The notes beneath the pieces were generated by a model. That model did no database searches. It was not told the DNA's origin and saw only the letters and a list, made by a program, of their open reading frames with translations. Source: Candidatus Jettenia caeni (GTDB taxonomy: Bacteria > Planctomycetota > Brocadiia > Brocadiales > Brocadiaceae). Taken from it: a stretch of 64,000 bases of DNA. The position numbers were made by a program, and so were the translations under genes. The stretch is taken from positions 1,674,401-1,738,400 of the forward strand of contig BAFH01000003.1 of assembly GCA_000296795.1 (NCBI GenBank), read 5' to 3'. Position 1 is the stretch's first letter. The number at the start of each line of letters is the position of its first letter. Of the stretch, positions 16,601 to 24,694 are shown one piece after another.

Positions 16601-16919
16601 TGCCAGCAATGCGGTCAGTGTTGCCAGTGGAGATATAACGATAGGGTTTTCATCCAGGAACAGGAGAAACAGGGGCGGCACCAACTATCAATGGGCTTAT
16701 GCGATTAAAGAGGATCTCGATTTTGATAGCTTTATTCTTGAAATTTATAACGGGGCAACACTCCTCAGAACGGTAGAGCAGACGGGGAAAACGTTCACCT
16801 ATACCGCAGCAATGCAGTTGGCAGACGGAGGAGCGTCACCCTATACCATCAAGATCAAACAGCAAAGCACATCAAGGGTATCCGCTTATTCTGATGCGGT
16901 CACGATAACAACAGTCTAA
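13671..16919 (+). CDS. Large tail hub / receptor protein with an inserted NHL propeller
   Basis: 1082 residues, GTG start overlapping the previous stop. N-terminus is Gly/Ala-rich and hydrophobic (GGIGGAAAGAMIGS..), then VRPAGIDLQTSEYGRAIPYITGTRKVAGN, the opening typical of phage-tail_3/GTA hub proteins; the region ~520-730 (TADDMALDVLYD, VVTINDALTENSSRKVRI, YILVIEAKEEIP) continues that hub. Between, residues ~205-490, lies an NHL propeller starting SKWGTAGSGNGQL and with repeats such as LYVCDSGNGRIQKF and YIYVCDTNNNRVQKF. The C-terminal ~200 residues are FnIII-like. It is the likely host-recognition hub. Confidence 0.75.
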   Translation: MSLGQIGGGIGGAAAGAMIGSIIPGIGTAMGALIGFSLGSMVGGIIDPPSVKTQKVRPAGIDLQTSEYGRAIPYITGTRKVAGNCLWIGNFQSHKHKRDTGGKGGGGGDPVYYTYTVSVAFGLCINQCALIRAWAGKKEININSMTFYDSTQTAPNAHIQSILSASGKTRFPVWKKLCYVVLQDYDLGENNIIPNFTFEISRGGVSYRSLEYTSKWGTAGSGNGQLDTPTFIRENGDNLYVCDSGNGRIQKFSMSGTFQKVIIGGLNSPGGFEAEQHYIYIAETGADRVLWCAIANGNINQEVTITSPRDITSVTLYKKFVIGYSGGQTKLYKLEYVYQNEHSYLWEITSTTSLGAWVGTSITWDGTYLYIADSTNNLVKKYTQNGVLISSFGGSGEGDGQFDKLFGVYASRGNIYNYIYCVDHKTTTSKNRLQVFTPAGAFAVGAGSFGTGNEQFDDPSGVVVKDGYIYVCDTNNNRVQKFIDTRKGGVSSYPSDVSQDILTNDFYGAGLPAGDLNLDTFTETTNACTADDMALDVLYDRQQSVLDVLQNIIAHHDGIITYYDGKINHIQPNENSASVATLNEADFVKQNGSPYISISNEGVNSTFNRVVAEYINEEKEYTPATTYADDMPDIDRNGLNEITINLTAFNTHARANKMAQRILNKFRSNLKIYQFKLGIKTFDTTGIIPGAVVTINDALTENSSRKVRILSMTIEQGYILVIEAKEEIPQNYQVVVIGSGNKERTDLPQLTDPASSVLAPMVFEIPALWTNANAYLVTYTAPDEVQWAGASLYRSYLQTSGYQGLGISRKDGVTGIVVGVGEASGGIKYIDVALHSDETLESATDFDELISTPGLNLAVVSTSVKNTYLRFATVELIDTNVWRLSELIYDLVDFPAKNSYGNIVAGNIFAYLEDRPFRKRLQETELDRKLYFKISSFNTKGVGQDLSEVDSLTLEATALASKPLSPGNIKINGLGIDASNAVSVASGDITIGFSSRNRRNRGGTNYQWAYAIKEDLDFDSFILEIYNGATLLRTVEQTGKTFTYTAAMQLADGGASPYTIKIKQQSTSRVSAYSDAVTITTV

Positions 16920-16933
16920 ATAAAGGAGAGCAG

Positions 16934-18883
16934 ATGTCGGCAACCACACATTTTAACATGGATTTAATCCCCACCGGAGCGGTGGAATGGCCAGCTCTTA
17001 TTAACGCCAACACGAACAAAATTGAAGCGGGAAGGACGGTTAAACTCACCGCAGGGGAGGCATTGGCGGCAAGGGATCCGTTTTATATCTCCTCCGCTGA
17101 TGGGAAGGCGTATAAAGCAGCGAATACAAATGTCTGTCACGGTATTTGGCAATCAGCATCTACAGCTCCAGACGCCACAGGATACGGCCAGATAGATGGG
17201 GTTGTGACGTATGGAAGCTGGGCATGGACAAAGGGGAATTATATCTATGTCAGCGCAGGGAAGGCGCTGACCCAGACCGCTCCATCTGCTAACGCTCAAC
17301 CAGTTGCATATGCCCTCTCTGCAACGGAAATCGTGCTTCTGTATTCCGCGCTCAGGATGGCGGATGACGGAAGCATTAGTTTTCTCTGTGCCGGGTCGAA
17401 CAAAAACATTCTCCTTTCTCCCAGCGGAACCGGATTGACAGAGATTCGGAATTCAACAAATCCGCAGATAGCAGACTTATACGGAACATACACGGATGGA
17501 AGCAATTATGAGAAGCTAAGAATTGCCGCAAATGCAGGGGCGGCATTCACAATCGCGCCTCTTGCCGCAGGGAGCGGAACTGTGCGTGATGTTGCCCTGC
17601 CTGCGGGTAACGTATATGTAGGGGGAACAACGACCGTAACGGCAGCAAGCAAACTAAATGTTATTGGCGCAATTAAGTGTGAACGGGATGACGGAAGTAA
17701 CTTAAACTTCAATTCTATTTGCGCAGGGGCAATTCCTATGTTCTCTGCTCAGCGTTCACGAGGCACATTGGCGAGTCCTGCGACCGTATTTGCCGATGAT
17801 GTTTTGTTTCGTGTTTCGGCTAAGGGGCATGATGGAACGTCGTGGCCAGCGGGGGCGAGAACATGGATTGATTTTGATGCATCAGAGGTCTGGACTGCGT
17901 CAATGCAAGGAACACGAATTATTTTTAACACAACAATCAGAGGCGGGACAAGCCAGGGCGAGCGGATGAGAATTGCGAGGGATGGCAGTGTCTGCATTGG
18001 AGGCACATATGAAGCGCTTGGATTATTAAATCTGGAAGGGACATCAGCAAGGATACTTGCTGTGGAAAGAAACCCTGCTTCAGATACGGCGGGAAGTGGG
18101 CTTACCCTCCAGTCTGGGGGAGCCACGGTGAGTGGAATTATCCATACGGTCAGCGGAACTCCTACTGCCGGAGGGTCTGGCTATGTGGTCGGCGATATAC
18201 TTGCCATAACCACAGGAGGAACGAACGGCGCGGCACAGGTCACTACAGTGGATGGCGGCGGAGCAGTAACCGCTCTCATATTGAGAGATAGAGGATATGG
18301 CTACACCACAGGAACCGGCAAGGCAACAAGCGGAGGGACCGGGACGGGATGTACGGTAAATATTACCGCTGTAAGGACGTGTGCGGACAAGGCTGCAGGG
18401 ACACTTAATCTATCGACAGGAAAATCCGTGGGAACTGGCGGTGGAAGTGTCACTATTCAGACTCCAGTTCCTGGCGCAACCGGCTCAACTGATAACACTC
18501 CTTCGACAAAGGTTGAGGTAGACGGAAAAGGAGTGGTAAAGCATACGCCATATGATAATGCTTCTACTCCGGTAGCTCCGACTTCGTCATTGAATGCGTT
18601 TCTTTATAATAAATCTGTAGATGATGATGCGGTTATTACCCTTCCTTCAATCACTACCAGCGGATACGGAATCGTAATTGCCGGAGACAATACAGAACGA
18701 ACCATGTTCTGGATTAACAGCACAGGAACCGTTGCCCTGCTCAATAACTCTGCGAATGTTGTGGCAAATGCTGACACGGATGCAAATCTTTGCATCGGGA
18801 CAGCAGCAACGCAAGAGCCATTGCAGATAAAAAATCGGCTAGGGGCGACAACTATTCTTAATGTCATGTTCTGGTACGACTAA
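16934..18883 (+). CDS. Tail fibre protein
   Basis: 649 residues with a strong AAAGGAGAG site. The first ~130 residues look like a capsid/fibre attachment domain (VKLTAGEALAARDPFYISSADGKAYKA, GIWQSAS). The rest is Gly/Thr/Ser-rich with repeats of beta-structure such as GGTTTVTAASKLNVIGAI, GERMRIARDGSVCIGG and GGSGYVVGDILAITTGGTNGA, typical of phage tail fibres, the GSVCIGG pattern being common before fibre shafts. No intramolecular chaperone or peptidase motif seen. Ends 15 bases before two small genes. Confidence 0.7.
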   Translation: MSATTHFNMDLIPTGAVEWPALINANTNKIEAGRTVKLTAGEALAARDPFYISSADGKAYKAANTNVCHGIWQSASTAPDATGYGQIDGVVTYGSWAWTKGNYIYVSAGKALTQTAPSANAQPVAYALSATEIVLLYSALRMADDGSISFLCAGSNKNILLSPSGTGLTEIRNSTNPQIADLYGTYTDGSNYEKLRIAANAGAAFTIAPLAAGSGTVRDVALPAGNVYVGGTTTVTAASKLNVIGAIKCERDDGSNLNFNSICAGAIPMFSAQRSRGTLASPATVFADDVLFRVSAKGHDGTSWPAGARTWIDFDASEVWTASMQGTRIIFNTTIRGGTSQGERMRIARDGSVCIGGTYEALGLLNLEGTSARILAVERNPASDTAGSGLTLQSGGATVSGIIHTVSGTPTAGGSGYVVGDILAITTGGTNGAAQVTTVDGGGAVTALILRDRGYGYTTGTGKATSGGTGTGCTVNITAVRTCADKAAGTLNLSTGKSVGTGGGSVTIQTPVPGATGSTDNTPSTKVEVDGKGVVKHTPYDNASTPVAPTSSLNAFLYNKSVDDDAVITLPSITTSGYGIVIAGDNTERTMFWINSTGTVALLNNSANVVANADTDANLCIGTAATQEPLQIKNRLGATTILNVMFWYD

Positions 18884-18898
18884 GGAAAGGAGAAAGGT

Positions 18899-19177
18899 AT
18901 GGACTATACCCTTGTTTTAACTGAGGCGGAAGACATTGTTCTTACAAAAACGGTAAGTAAAGTTAATCAGGAAGGCTTAAAGAACGATCCTGAATATAGC
19001 GCGATAAATAACGCTGAATATTTACAAAATATATTGAACACCATGGTCCTGAGCTGGACAAAAATACAGCAAGAGGAGGATGCTATTACTAATTGGGAAA
19101 AATTAAAACAACTTTCGGCGGAGAAACAAGCGTATTTACTTAATTTACTGAATCAGGAGGCACAAAATGCAGGCTAA
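18899..19177 (+). CDS. Small phage protein after the fibre gene, unknown
   Basis: 92 residues with a very good AAGGAGAAAGG site. Predominantly helical and charged (EDIVLTKTVSKVNQEG, WTKIQQEEDAITNWEKLKQLS). Overlaps the next gene by 11 bases, so the two are coupled. Its place after the fibre suggests a fibre assembly protein or a small tail component; no family recognised. Confidence 0.6.
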   Translation: MDYTLVLTEAEDIVLTKTVSKVNQEGLKNDPEYSAINNAEYLQNILNTMVLSWTKIQQEEDAITNWEKLKQLSAEKQAYLLNLLNQEAQNAG

Positions 19178-19391
19178 AGAAACAGGCAATGAAAATCAAG
19201 AAACTATTGCCATAGACCAGGACACCCAAGCGTTATTAAAAAATCTCAACCAAATACTAGGAGAAACAAAGGCAAAGATAGAGCTTATCCTGAAAGTATA
19301 CTTAAACGCCCATGGAATAAAAAACGGAGAGTATCAGGTTACACCATATTTTGACGCATTAATTCTGAATAAAACTGAGTTAGAAAGTTAA
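19167..19391 (+). CDS. Small phage protein, unknown
   Basis: 74 residues, ATG at 19167 behind CAGGAGG. Helical: residues 1-30 polar, then LLKNLNQILGETKAKIELILKVYLNAHGI. The gene ends inside the integrase gene, which is encoded on the other strand, with a 12-base tail-to-tail overlap. Last gene of the rightward phage operon. Confidence 0.55.
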   Translation: MQAKETGNENQETIAIDQDTQALLKNLNQILGETKAKIELILKVYLNAHGIKNGEYQVTPYFDALILNKTELES

Positions 19392-20426
19392 CTTGTCAAT
19401 ATCCCTTTGATCCATATCAGAAGGGTAGAGATGCGCATATAATTCCGTGACATGGGTAAGGGAATGCCCCATCCACTGGGCAATCTTAATAATCGGTACG
19501 CCGTGTATTGCAAGTTGTGAGGCGAAGGTATGGCGCAGGACATGGAGGGTAACGTCTTTCAGATCTGTCTTTTCGATAAGTTCTGAGAATTTATCCGTAA
19601 TCAAACGCGGGGGAATGGGTTTATTATTTATGGTAAAACAATACCCTTTTTTCCCTTTTGCGAATAGTGGTATAATCTGAGAGTGTAATGGTATAACCCT
19701 TTCACGCCTGGACTTCGTGAGTCTCCCGGTTTCCGGCATCATATCCGGACACCGTTCATTCTTATTCTTCACATACAACAATCTTTTCCTGACATCCACA
19801 TCACTGTATTCTAACCTTGCCAGCTCTTCCCGTCGCAATCCTGAATAGATAGCCACTTGAATCAGATCGTAAAGACAATGATATTTACTTATCTCTAACA
19901 AAATCCTGATCTCTTCCTCGGGTAAATAGCGGACCTTATTAACGGTTATACCTCTGATTGGAATTACATGAGTTGCAGGGTTGTTATTGAGATAACCGAG
20001 CTTGACTGCGTGGTTTAGATAAGCCTTAACGACACGGAAATTATTTTTAACCGAAATAGGTTTGATCTTCTCAAGCAACGTCACCTTGTAATTTTCAAGA
20101 TGAAGAGTTGTTATATCCTTCAGGTGTTTAAGGTTGTTTTCTTGCAGATAAGAGACAAAACGGTCAAGGAGTTTCCGGTTTGTATAGACCCATCGGGACG
20201 ACATATTGTTTTCTTTTGATTTCAGGTGGATTTCTGCGAAATCGGCAAGAGAAATATTACGATCCCTTATCTCGAAATTCGTAAGATAGAGGTCATTATA
20301 AAACTTTTGTGCGTAGAGGAGCGCAAGGTCTTTATTATCAGCAAAAGTACTCCCGCGAAACCTTTTCCCGTTAACCGAGAAGGCATAATGCCACGTTTTA
20401 TTTCGTTTGTGGAGGTCAAAATTCAT
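19380..20426 (-). CDS. Tyrosine recombinase (integrase) of the tailed prophage
   Basis: 348 residues. SAM-like core-binding domain (~60-150) and catalytic domain (~170-348) with Arg in YSGLRREELARLEY, Lys region KSRRERVIPLH, HVLRHTFAS (His-x-x-Arg) and GHSLTHVTELYAH with the active Tyr. N-terminal arm-binding region (MNFDLHKRNKTWHYAFSVNGKRF) resembles AP2-like arm domains. It is clearly homologous to the second integrase at 29061-29972, including the unusual C-terminus (DIDKLTF against EINKINF). The start is 127 bases from tRNA-Leu, so its attachment site is probably that tRNA. Confidence 0.9.
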   Translation of the reverse strand: MNFDLHKRNKTWHYAFSVNGKRFRGSTFADNKDLALLYAQKFYNDLYLTNFEIRDRNISLADFAEIHLKSKENNMSSRWVYTNRKLLDRFVSYLQENNLKHLKDITTLHLENYKVTLLEKIKPISVKNNFRVVKAYLNHAVKLGYLNNNPATHVIPIRGITVNKVRYLPEEEIRILLEISKYHCLYDLIQVAIYSGLRREELARLEYSDVDVRKRLLYVKNKNERCPDMMPETGRLTKSRRERVIPLHSQIIPLFAKGKKGYCFTINNKPIPPRLITDKFSELIEKTDLKDVTLHVLRHTFASQLAIHGVPIIKIAQWMGHSLTHVTELYAHLYPSDMDQRDIDKLTF

Positions 20427-20552
20427 GGGTTTTTATATTGTTTTATGGCAGAAAAGGTAAAAGACTTGCCACAAATTTGACACAACAGAAGAGGTTTTTG
20501 GGTATATTTTGAGGAGTGTTTATTGTTCATAACGTGTTTTGTTATAAGGATT

Positions 20553-20636
20553 TGCCGAAGAGGGGAGTCGAACCCCTACCGTGTTGCCACGACTAGACCC
20601 TGAATCTAGCGCGTCTGCCAATTCCGCCACTTCGGC
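20553..20636 (-). tRNA. tRNA-Leu (anticodon CAG), intact copy
   Basis: Reading leftward, the acceptor stem GCCGAAG pairs with CTTCGGC; D-arm GGCGGAATTGGCAGACGC; anticodon stem CTAGA/TCTAG around loop TTCAGGG, anticodon CAG; long variable arm CGTG GCAA CACG as in class II tRNAs; T-arm AGGGG TTCGACT CCCCT; discriminator A; CCA not encoded. 84 bases. Its 5' half (20597-20636) is also part of the 41-bp attachment core. Upstream (20637-20994) lies the phage repressor gene, not a recognisable tRNA promoter, so expression probably depends on repressor transcription. Confidence 0.95.
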
Positions 20637-20994
20637 TTGGTCTGTGATCCGGGTCGGCAGCTGCTGCTACTTTATGCGGATCTACTTGCGTGTTATTTTG
20701 TTTGTTTTGTAGGTTTAAACTTGAAATATCAGTATTTTCAATTTCTTCAATTAATTTTTTTTTGCACTCTTCATTAAGTCTATTTTCAAATATTAAATCT
20801 AAAGAAATTCCTCTACTAATGCAGAAAGGTATTACATGCTCATAGGGAAAACTTTCTTTTTTTTTCCTTTCTGCTAAGGCACTTTGGCTCATACCTAGAA
20901 TTCTTGCTAATTCAGTCTCACTTCTAGCATTTGTATAAGTCATTAATCTATGGATAATTATATTAATGTCTTTTTTGTCTAAAATTAATTTCAT
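20593..20994 (-). CDS. CI-like repressor whose 3' end is the attachment site
   Basis: 133 residues. An N-terminal CI-type helix-turn-helix ([44 protein letters not shown], residues ~24-68, given in part) identifies a phage repressor; no S24 self-cleavage domain follows, so it is a short, LexA-independent type. The last ~14 residues ([14 protein letters not shown]) are simply tRNA-Leu sequence in frame and the stop TAG is at 20593-20595, 2 bases past the attachment core. In the excised circle the frame continues 14 residues further (FLQKNTLIPCLTIS). Divergent from the rep gene; a palindrome upstream is a likely operator. Confidence 0.75.
   Translation of the reverse strand: MKLILDKKDINIIIHRLMTYTNARSETELARILGMSQSALAERKKKESFPYEHVIPFCISRGISLDLIFENRLNEECKKKLIEEIENTDISSLNLQNKQNNTQVDPHKVAAAADPDHRPSRSGGIGRRARFRV
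20597..20637. repeat. Attachment site, left (41-bp direct repeat)
   Basis: Identical 41-bp sequence to 30048-30088; covers the tRNA-Leu from the 5' end to just past the anticodon loop. Left end of the inovirus-like element. Confidence 0.9.
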
Positions 20995-21060
20995 CGTTTT
21001 CTAATCACTGAATATTAGATTTTAAATAAGTTGTAAGTATTAAATTTATAATTTCTTACA

Positions 21061-21079
21061 AATTATCGAATAGATAATT
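21061..21079. promoter_or_regulatory. Candidate repressor operator
   Basis: AATTATC-GAATA-GATAATT, a perfect 7-5-7 palindrome, 67 bases upstream of the repressor start, in a very AT-rich stretch (21000-21170). A second weaker inverted repeat TGTAAG...CTTACA lies at about 21031-21060. Placement suggests autoregulation and control of the divergent rep promoter. Confidence 0.5.
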
Positions 21080-21169
21080 ATCATAAAATATGATTGATTG
21101 TGCTAAAAAAATATATATAATTTTTCGCAATAAAGCAAATAAGTAGTGTAGAAATAAAAAAAGGGTGAA

Positions 21170-21545
21170 AAGGCAGTATAGTTGGTCGCTGTCTGCCTTC
21201 TCACCAGGGCCTTGTTAAAGCTAGCTGATAACTAGCATACAACAAGTATGAGAAATTATACTACGTTAAACTTAAAAGTCAATAGAGTAAAGCCGGTAGG
21301 GTTTCAGGTAGTTCTAAGAACTATCATCGACTATGAAACCTTATCGGCTTTTTTTATTGTAAAAAAATCGGCTGGAATAGCTGAAACAATATTAACAGCT
21401 GACGGGCTGTTAAGTGTAGGACGTAAACCCCTTGAAATCCTCTGTCATGTGCTCGGTGCATGTGGCAGGGGATTTTTTTTGATTTGGGGATTACGGCCAA
21501 GAACGAAAACCCCCGTATGGTAACACGGGGGTGGGATTTACAAAA
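21170..21545. other. Hairpin-rich region, candidate replication origin(s) of the filamentous phage
   Basis: At least four hairpins between the repressor and rep: GCTAG..CTAGC at ~21221-21237; a long branched one, AAAGCCGGTAGGGTTTCA (from 21289) against TGAAACCTTATCGGCTTT (to 21352) with an inner AGTTC/GAACT stem; TTAACAGC/GCTGTTAA near 21392-21414; a stem ending in GGCAGGGGATTTTTTTT (~21438-21481, terminator-like); and CCCCCGT/ACGGGGG near 21511-21533. Filamentous phages keep plus- and minus-strand origins as such hairpins next to the Rep gene. An open frame of 91 codons across it is judged noncoding. Confidence 0.6.
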
Positions 21546-21554
21546 GGGGGTTTT

Positions 21555-22493
21555 ATGTCAGTACAAATTAGCTTTGATTGGTTGTCAATGTCTCTAAATA
21601 AGTCTTTATTGGGTGATATGTTAACGTTTTTAAAAGCTGAAAAGATACCTTGTGAGTATGGATTTAGAGGTTATAGGCAATCGGCTCTATTGATCTTTGG
21701 TGGTCGTGTTGCTTGGTCAGATGATAGAGAAGATTGTCATATAGACTTAAATTCACAATCTTTGGCTTATTTCTCAAAGGGTACTATTGAAGGTGTTATG
21801 TCTATTCTTAATAAGTTGTATGAATTTGGGGGCAAGTTATCTCGGTTGGATGTGGCTTTTGATGATAGATCGGGAAAGATTGGTTTAGATGGGATTATTG
21901 AGGCAATATGGGCTAAAGACTGGGTTTCAAAGTCTTATAATTTTCGTATTATGGAGTCTGCGAAAAATAGCAATAGTAAAATAGATGTTACAGGAAAAAC
22001 GGTATATATTGGCAGTTCTAAAAGTTCTACATTATTGAGAATATACGATAAAGGTCTAGAAACTGGTAACGGTGATTCTTGGGTACGCTATGAAATACAG
22101 TACAGAGATGACAATTCAAATTTAGCTGCTGCAAAGTTAATACAGTCGTATGAGTCTGGATTGCTAGAATTTGTAAAGGTTTCTATTGGTTTATTGAGGT
22201 CTGTATGTGATTTTAGAGAGTTTAATTCAAATGAAAATTCTTCTCGTAGGGTGTTATTAAGCTGGTGGTCAGATATTGTAAATGGGGCGGTTAAAGTTAC
22301 TCTTGGGACGGTTGAAATAAAGCATTCGATGGACAAGGTTATGAACTGGTTAGAGTATCAGGTTTCTAGCAATCTTGCATTGGCAAGAAAATATTATGGG
22401 TCTGGTTTTATGAATGTTGTTAATTATCTTACTGAGGTGGGAGAATCAAAATTTAAACAAAAGCACAAGATGCTTTTAATGAAAACTTCTTGA
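21555..22493 (+). CDS. Replication initiation protein, Rep_trans family
   Basis: 312 residues from ATG 21555, chosen because AAAGGGGG stands 5-12 bases before it (an upstream ATG at 21531 lies in the hairpin). Features of the Rep_trans family (PF02486): early DWLSMS, central RLDVAFDD, then GKTVYIGSSKSSTLLRIYDKG and VRYEIQYRD; these form the nicking/relaxase core that cuts the plus-strand origin for rolling-circle replication. The GSSKS..LRIYDKG motif is the clearest. The ATG of the next tiny gene overlaps the stop. Confidence 0.85.
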   Translation: MSVQISFDWLSMSLNKSLLGDMLTFLKAEKIPCEYGFRGYRQSALLIFGGRVAWSDDREDCHIDLNSQSLAYFSKGTIEGVMSILNKLYEFGGKLSRLDVAFDDRSGKIGLDGIIEAIWAKDWVSKSYNFRIMESAKNSNSKIDVTGKTVYIGSSKSSTLLRIYDKGLETGNGDSWVRYEIQYRDDNSNLAAAKLIQSYESGLLEFVKVSIGLLRSVCDFREFNSNENSSRRVLLSWWSDIVNGAVKVTLGTVEIKHSMDKVMNWLEYQVSSNLALARKYYGSGFMNVVNYLTEVGESKFKQKHKMLLMKTS

Positions 22494-22564
22494 TGAAAAA
22501 ATACATATTATTGATGTTGTTATTGTTGACGGAAAAACAGGAAATTAAAAAATGGGTAAGATAA
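22493..22564 (+). CDS. Tiny hydrophobic peptide, doubtful
   Basis: 23 codons; ATG overlaps the rep stop (TGATG). MKKYILLMLLLLTEKQEI looks like a signal sequence or small membrane peptide. It may be the remains of the start of a secreted protein or a coupled leader. No other support. Confidence 0.3.
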   Translation: MKKYILLMLLLLTEKQEIKKWVR

Positions 22565-22594
22565 TGATAGAGAAAAAAATATTTAGGGTGGGAA

Positions 22595-24382
22595 ATGGAT
22601 TATCAAAAAATAATCGTATGTGGATTTATATTGCTTCTTACATCTTGCGTAAGCTCTCAAAAAGAATTTCACAAAGAAAATATTTTCGAGGAAATACAAA
22701 AAGTGGTCGTAACAAAAACAGATAATACTTTACCAGAGCCGATTAAAAATTATTCTCAGGGTGTTGGGTTTAAAGGCAAAGTAACAAGTTTGGATAAACC
22801 AAAAATCTTGGAAAAAAAAGTAAAGATATCGGTTTCGGGTGAGGTTGATTTCAAGGGATTGCTTGAAATGCTTATGACTGGTTTCGGTACTGAGTACGTG
22901 TTAAGCGGTGTTGATTCTATGCTTGTGCAAGCAAATATTGAAGGTGATTATACACAAGATGAAGTTAATCGATTATTGGAAGTTATCTGTCAAGTGAATG
23001 GTTGCAAGATCATAAATGTAGGAATGCGATATGTGGTAACAAAAGGTAATGAAGAAATAAATAATCTAGGATTATCTGTGTTTTGTTATCGTTTTAAGTA
23101 TATAAAAATTACTGATGCAATGCTTGAAAAGCTATCGGTTATAAATAAAGGTTCTACGGTAATATTAAATGATATGTTGATTTATTTAGGCTCTCAAGAG
23201 GAAATAATAACAATAAGAAATATGGTATCTGCGATTGATAAAGAAATTTTAAGTGAGTACTTTGGGCTGGTAGTTACTGTAAAAGATGCAGATATGTATA
23301 TATCAAAAATGAGTGAATTTTTTATAGGGCTAGGTGTATCACTAGATGGTGTTGTAAGTTTTATGAAATTAGGGAATAGTGCGGTTTTTGTGATGTCAAA
23401 GACTGAAGAATATATAAGTAAAGTTAAAGAAGTTTCACAGGTAATTATCAATCATTTAGATGATACCGGGAAGTATACATTAAATCTCAAGTATCGTCTT
23501 GCTTCTGATGTTGTTTTATACATACAAAAAATAGATACAAAAATAAAGGTGTTTGCTGATGATATTACAAATACTATAACTCTGTATGGCTCAAAAATAG
23601 AGCTTCGGCAGGTATCAGAAATAATAAAGACTATAGATCGGAAACCATCCCAGCTATACGTTAAAGTGTATCTCATAGATGTTAAGTCAAATAGTAGTTT
23701 AGATGCAGGAGTTGAAGCTGTTTTTGATGGTGGGAGTTTAAAAATATCTAATATCACAAAAGCTGCTGCAATTGGCGGTTTTGGAGTTGTTAGCGAATTG
23801 GGGAATCTGAAAACTATTTTTAATATTCTCGAAAGAAATTTTTCTGCAAGGGTTATCTCAAGACCTTCCTTGTTCGTTAGGTCAGGTGAAGAAGCAAAAA
23901 TAAAATTTGCTACAAGTGTTCCTTTTGTATCAAGCAAGACTATTACACCAATTGCAAGCGGTATTGTGCAGAATGTTGAGTATAGGGATGTGGGAATAAT
24001 TTTAACATTAAAGGGGGTGATTATTGATAATAATGAAATATCTTTAGACGTATATGTTGAAAATTCGAGTCTACAGGCTCGGGCGGGTGTTGAAGAAAAT
24101 CCTATTTTCGCGACGGATTCAGTATCTACAAAATTTTTAGTCTCTAACAAAGAAGTAGCGATATTGGGCGGTATAAAATTATCACAGAAAGATTTATTAA
24201 CAAGAGGTATACCTGTTTTGAATAGGATGCGGTATGTAGGTGCGTTGTTTGGCTTTCAGAATCATAATAGGGATAAGAGGGAAATGATCGTTTGTCTTTG
24301 TCCGCAAATAATGAATAGTGGAAATATGGATGAATTAGGGATAAGGATATTAAATCAATATAAAGATTACTTAAATAATTAG
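22595..24382 (+). CDS. Outer-membrane secretin (phage pIV / GspD-like)
   Basis: 595 residues with a lipobox-type signal sequence (LLLTSC, Cys at ~18) and site AGGGTGGG. N-terminal N0/N1-like domains (~70-300), then the C-terminal secretin domain (~350-580) with the standard sequence pattern: KVYLIDVKSNSSLDAGVE, FSARVISRPSLFVRSGEEA, VPFVSSKT, EYRDVGIILTLKG, then GGIKLSQKDLLTRGIPVL and a final KREMIVCLCPQIM. It makes the outer-membrane pore through which the filament leaves. Phages lacking their own secretin use a host one; this one carries its own. Confidence 0.9.
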   Translation: MDYQKIIVCGFILLLTSCVSSQKEFHKENIFEEIQKVVVTKTDNTLPEPIKNYSQGVGFKGKVTSLDKPKILEKKVKISVSGEVDFKGLLEMLMTGFGTEYVLSGVDSMLVQANIEGDYTQDEVNRLLEVICQVNGCKIINVGMRYVVTKGNEEINNLGLSVFCYRFKYIKITDAMLEKLSVINKGSTVILNDMLIYLGSQEEIITIRNMVSAIDKEILSEYFGLVVTVKDADMYISKMSEFFIGLGVSLDGVVSFMKLGNSAVFVMSKTEEYISKVKEVSQVIINHLDDTGKYTLNLKYRLASDVVLYIQKIDTKIKVFADDITNTITLYGSKIELRQVSEIIKTIDRKPSQLYVKVYLIDVKSNSSLDAGVEAVFDGGSLKISNITKAAAIGGFGVVSELGNLKTIFNILERNFSARVISRPSLFVRSGEEAKIKFATSVPFVSSKTITPIASGIVQNVEYRDVGIILTLKGVIIDNNEISLDVYVENSSLQARAGVEENPIFATDSVSTKFLVSNKEVAILGGIKLSQKDLLTRGIPVLNRMRYVGALFGFQNHNRDKREMIVCLCPQIMNSGNMDELGIRILNQYKDYLNN

Positions 24383-24395
24383 AAAGGAGTGATAT

Positions 24396-24686
24396 ATGTA
24401 TTACGTAGCAGGAGAAGTAATAAATTATTTTTCTACGGATGAAACAAAAGGTAAAGATGGGAAGGTATATCCAGCTTCTGATAAATTGCAGGTGCTGGGG
24501 GAAGTTGAGACAAAAGGCGGTGACGTTAAAAAAGAATTAGTAACTTTTGTTGTGCCGTCTCACTGGAAGTCTCGCATAAAGGAAATCATAGGGAAGAAAG
24601 TATTTTTTCAAGTTCAATTATATGTATCTGATGGTCGCTTATCTTCATTCATTGGTGGTTCTGCTGCTTTCCCAAAGGTGGCATAG
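24396..24686 (+). CDS. Candidate ssDNA-binding protein (pV-like)
   Basis: 96 residues, AAAGGAGTG site 5-13 bases before ATG. Short, beta-rich, basic/acidic mixture: VAGEVINYFSTDETKGKDGKVY, LQVLGEVETKGGDVKKELVTFVV, IKEIIGKKVFFQVQLYVSDG. Size (~90 residues), gene order and OB-fold-like strand pattern fit the pV-type protein that coats the plus strand before packaging. No motif is decisive. Confidence 0.55.
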   Translation: MYYVAGEVINYFSTDETKGKDGKVYPASDKLQVLGEVETKGGDVKKELVTFVVPSHWKSRIKEIIGKKVFFQVQLYVSDGRLSSFIGGSAAFPKVA

Positions 24687-24694
24687 GGGGTGCT

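Larger units (their letters stand above)
1..20552. mobile_element. Tailed (siphovirus-like) prophage, right part
   Basis: A continuous rightward block of head, connector, tail, baseplate and fibre genes runs from the window start to about 19391 and ends with a leftward tyrosine integrase beside tRNA-Leu. Head genes (protease, scaffold, decoration protein, capsid, connectors) precede tail genes (terminator, tube, chaperone, tape measure, hub, fibre), the normal order for long-tailed phages. Terminase, portal, replication, lysis and repressor genes are not seen and must lie left of the window if the phage is complete. The right boundary is inferred from integrase and tRNA; the left one is out of view. 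Confidence 0.85.

Noticed and set aside
21248..21523. Open frame of 91 codons between repressor and rep
   Set aside because: It runs through the hairpin cluster and its composition follows the stems; better explained as origin or regulatory DNA.
23452..24150. Long minus-strand frame inside the secretin gene (232 codons)
   Set aside because: Shadow of the AT-rich secretin gene; no start context and the plus strand has clear secretin motifs.
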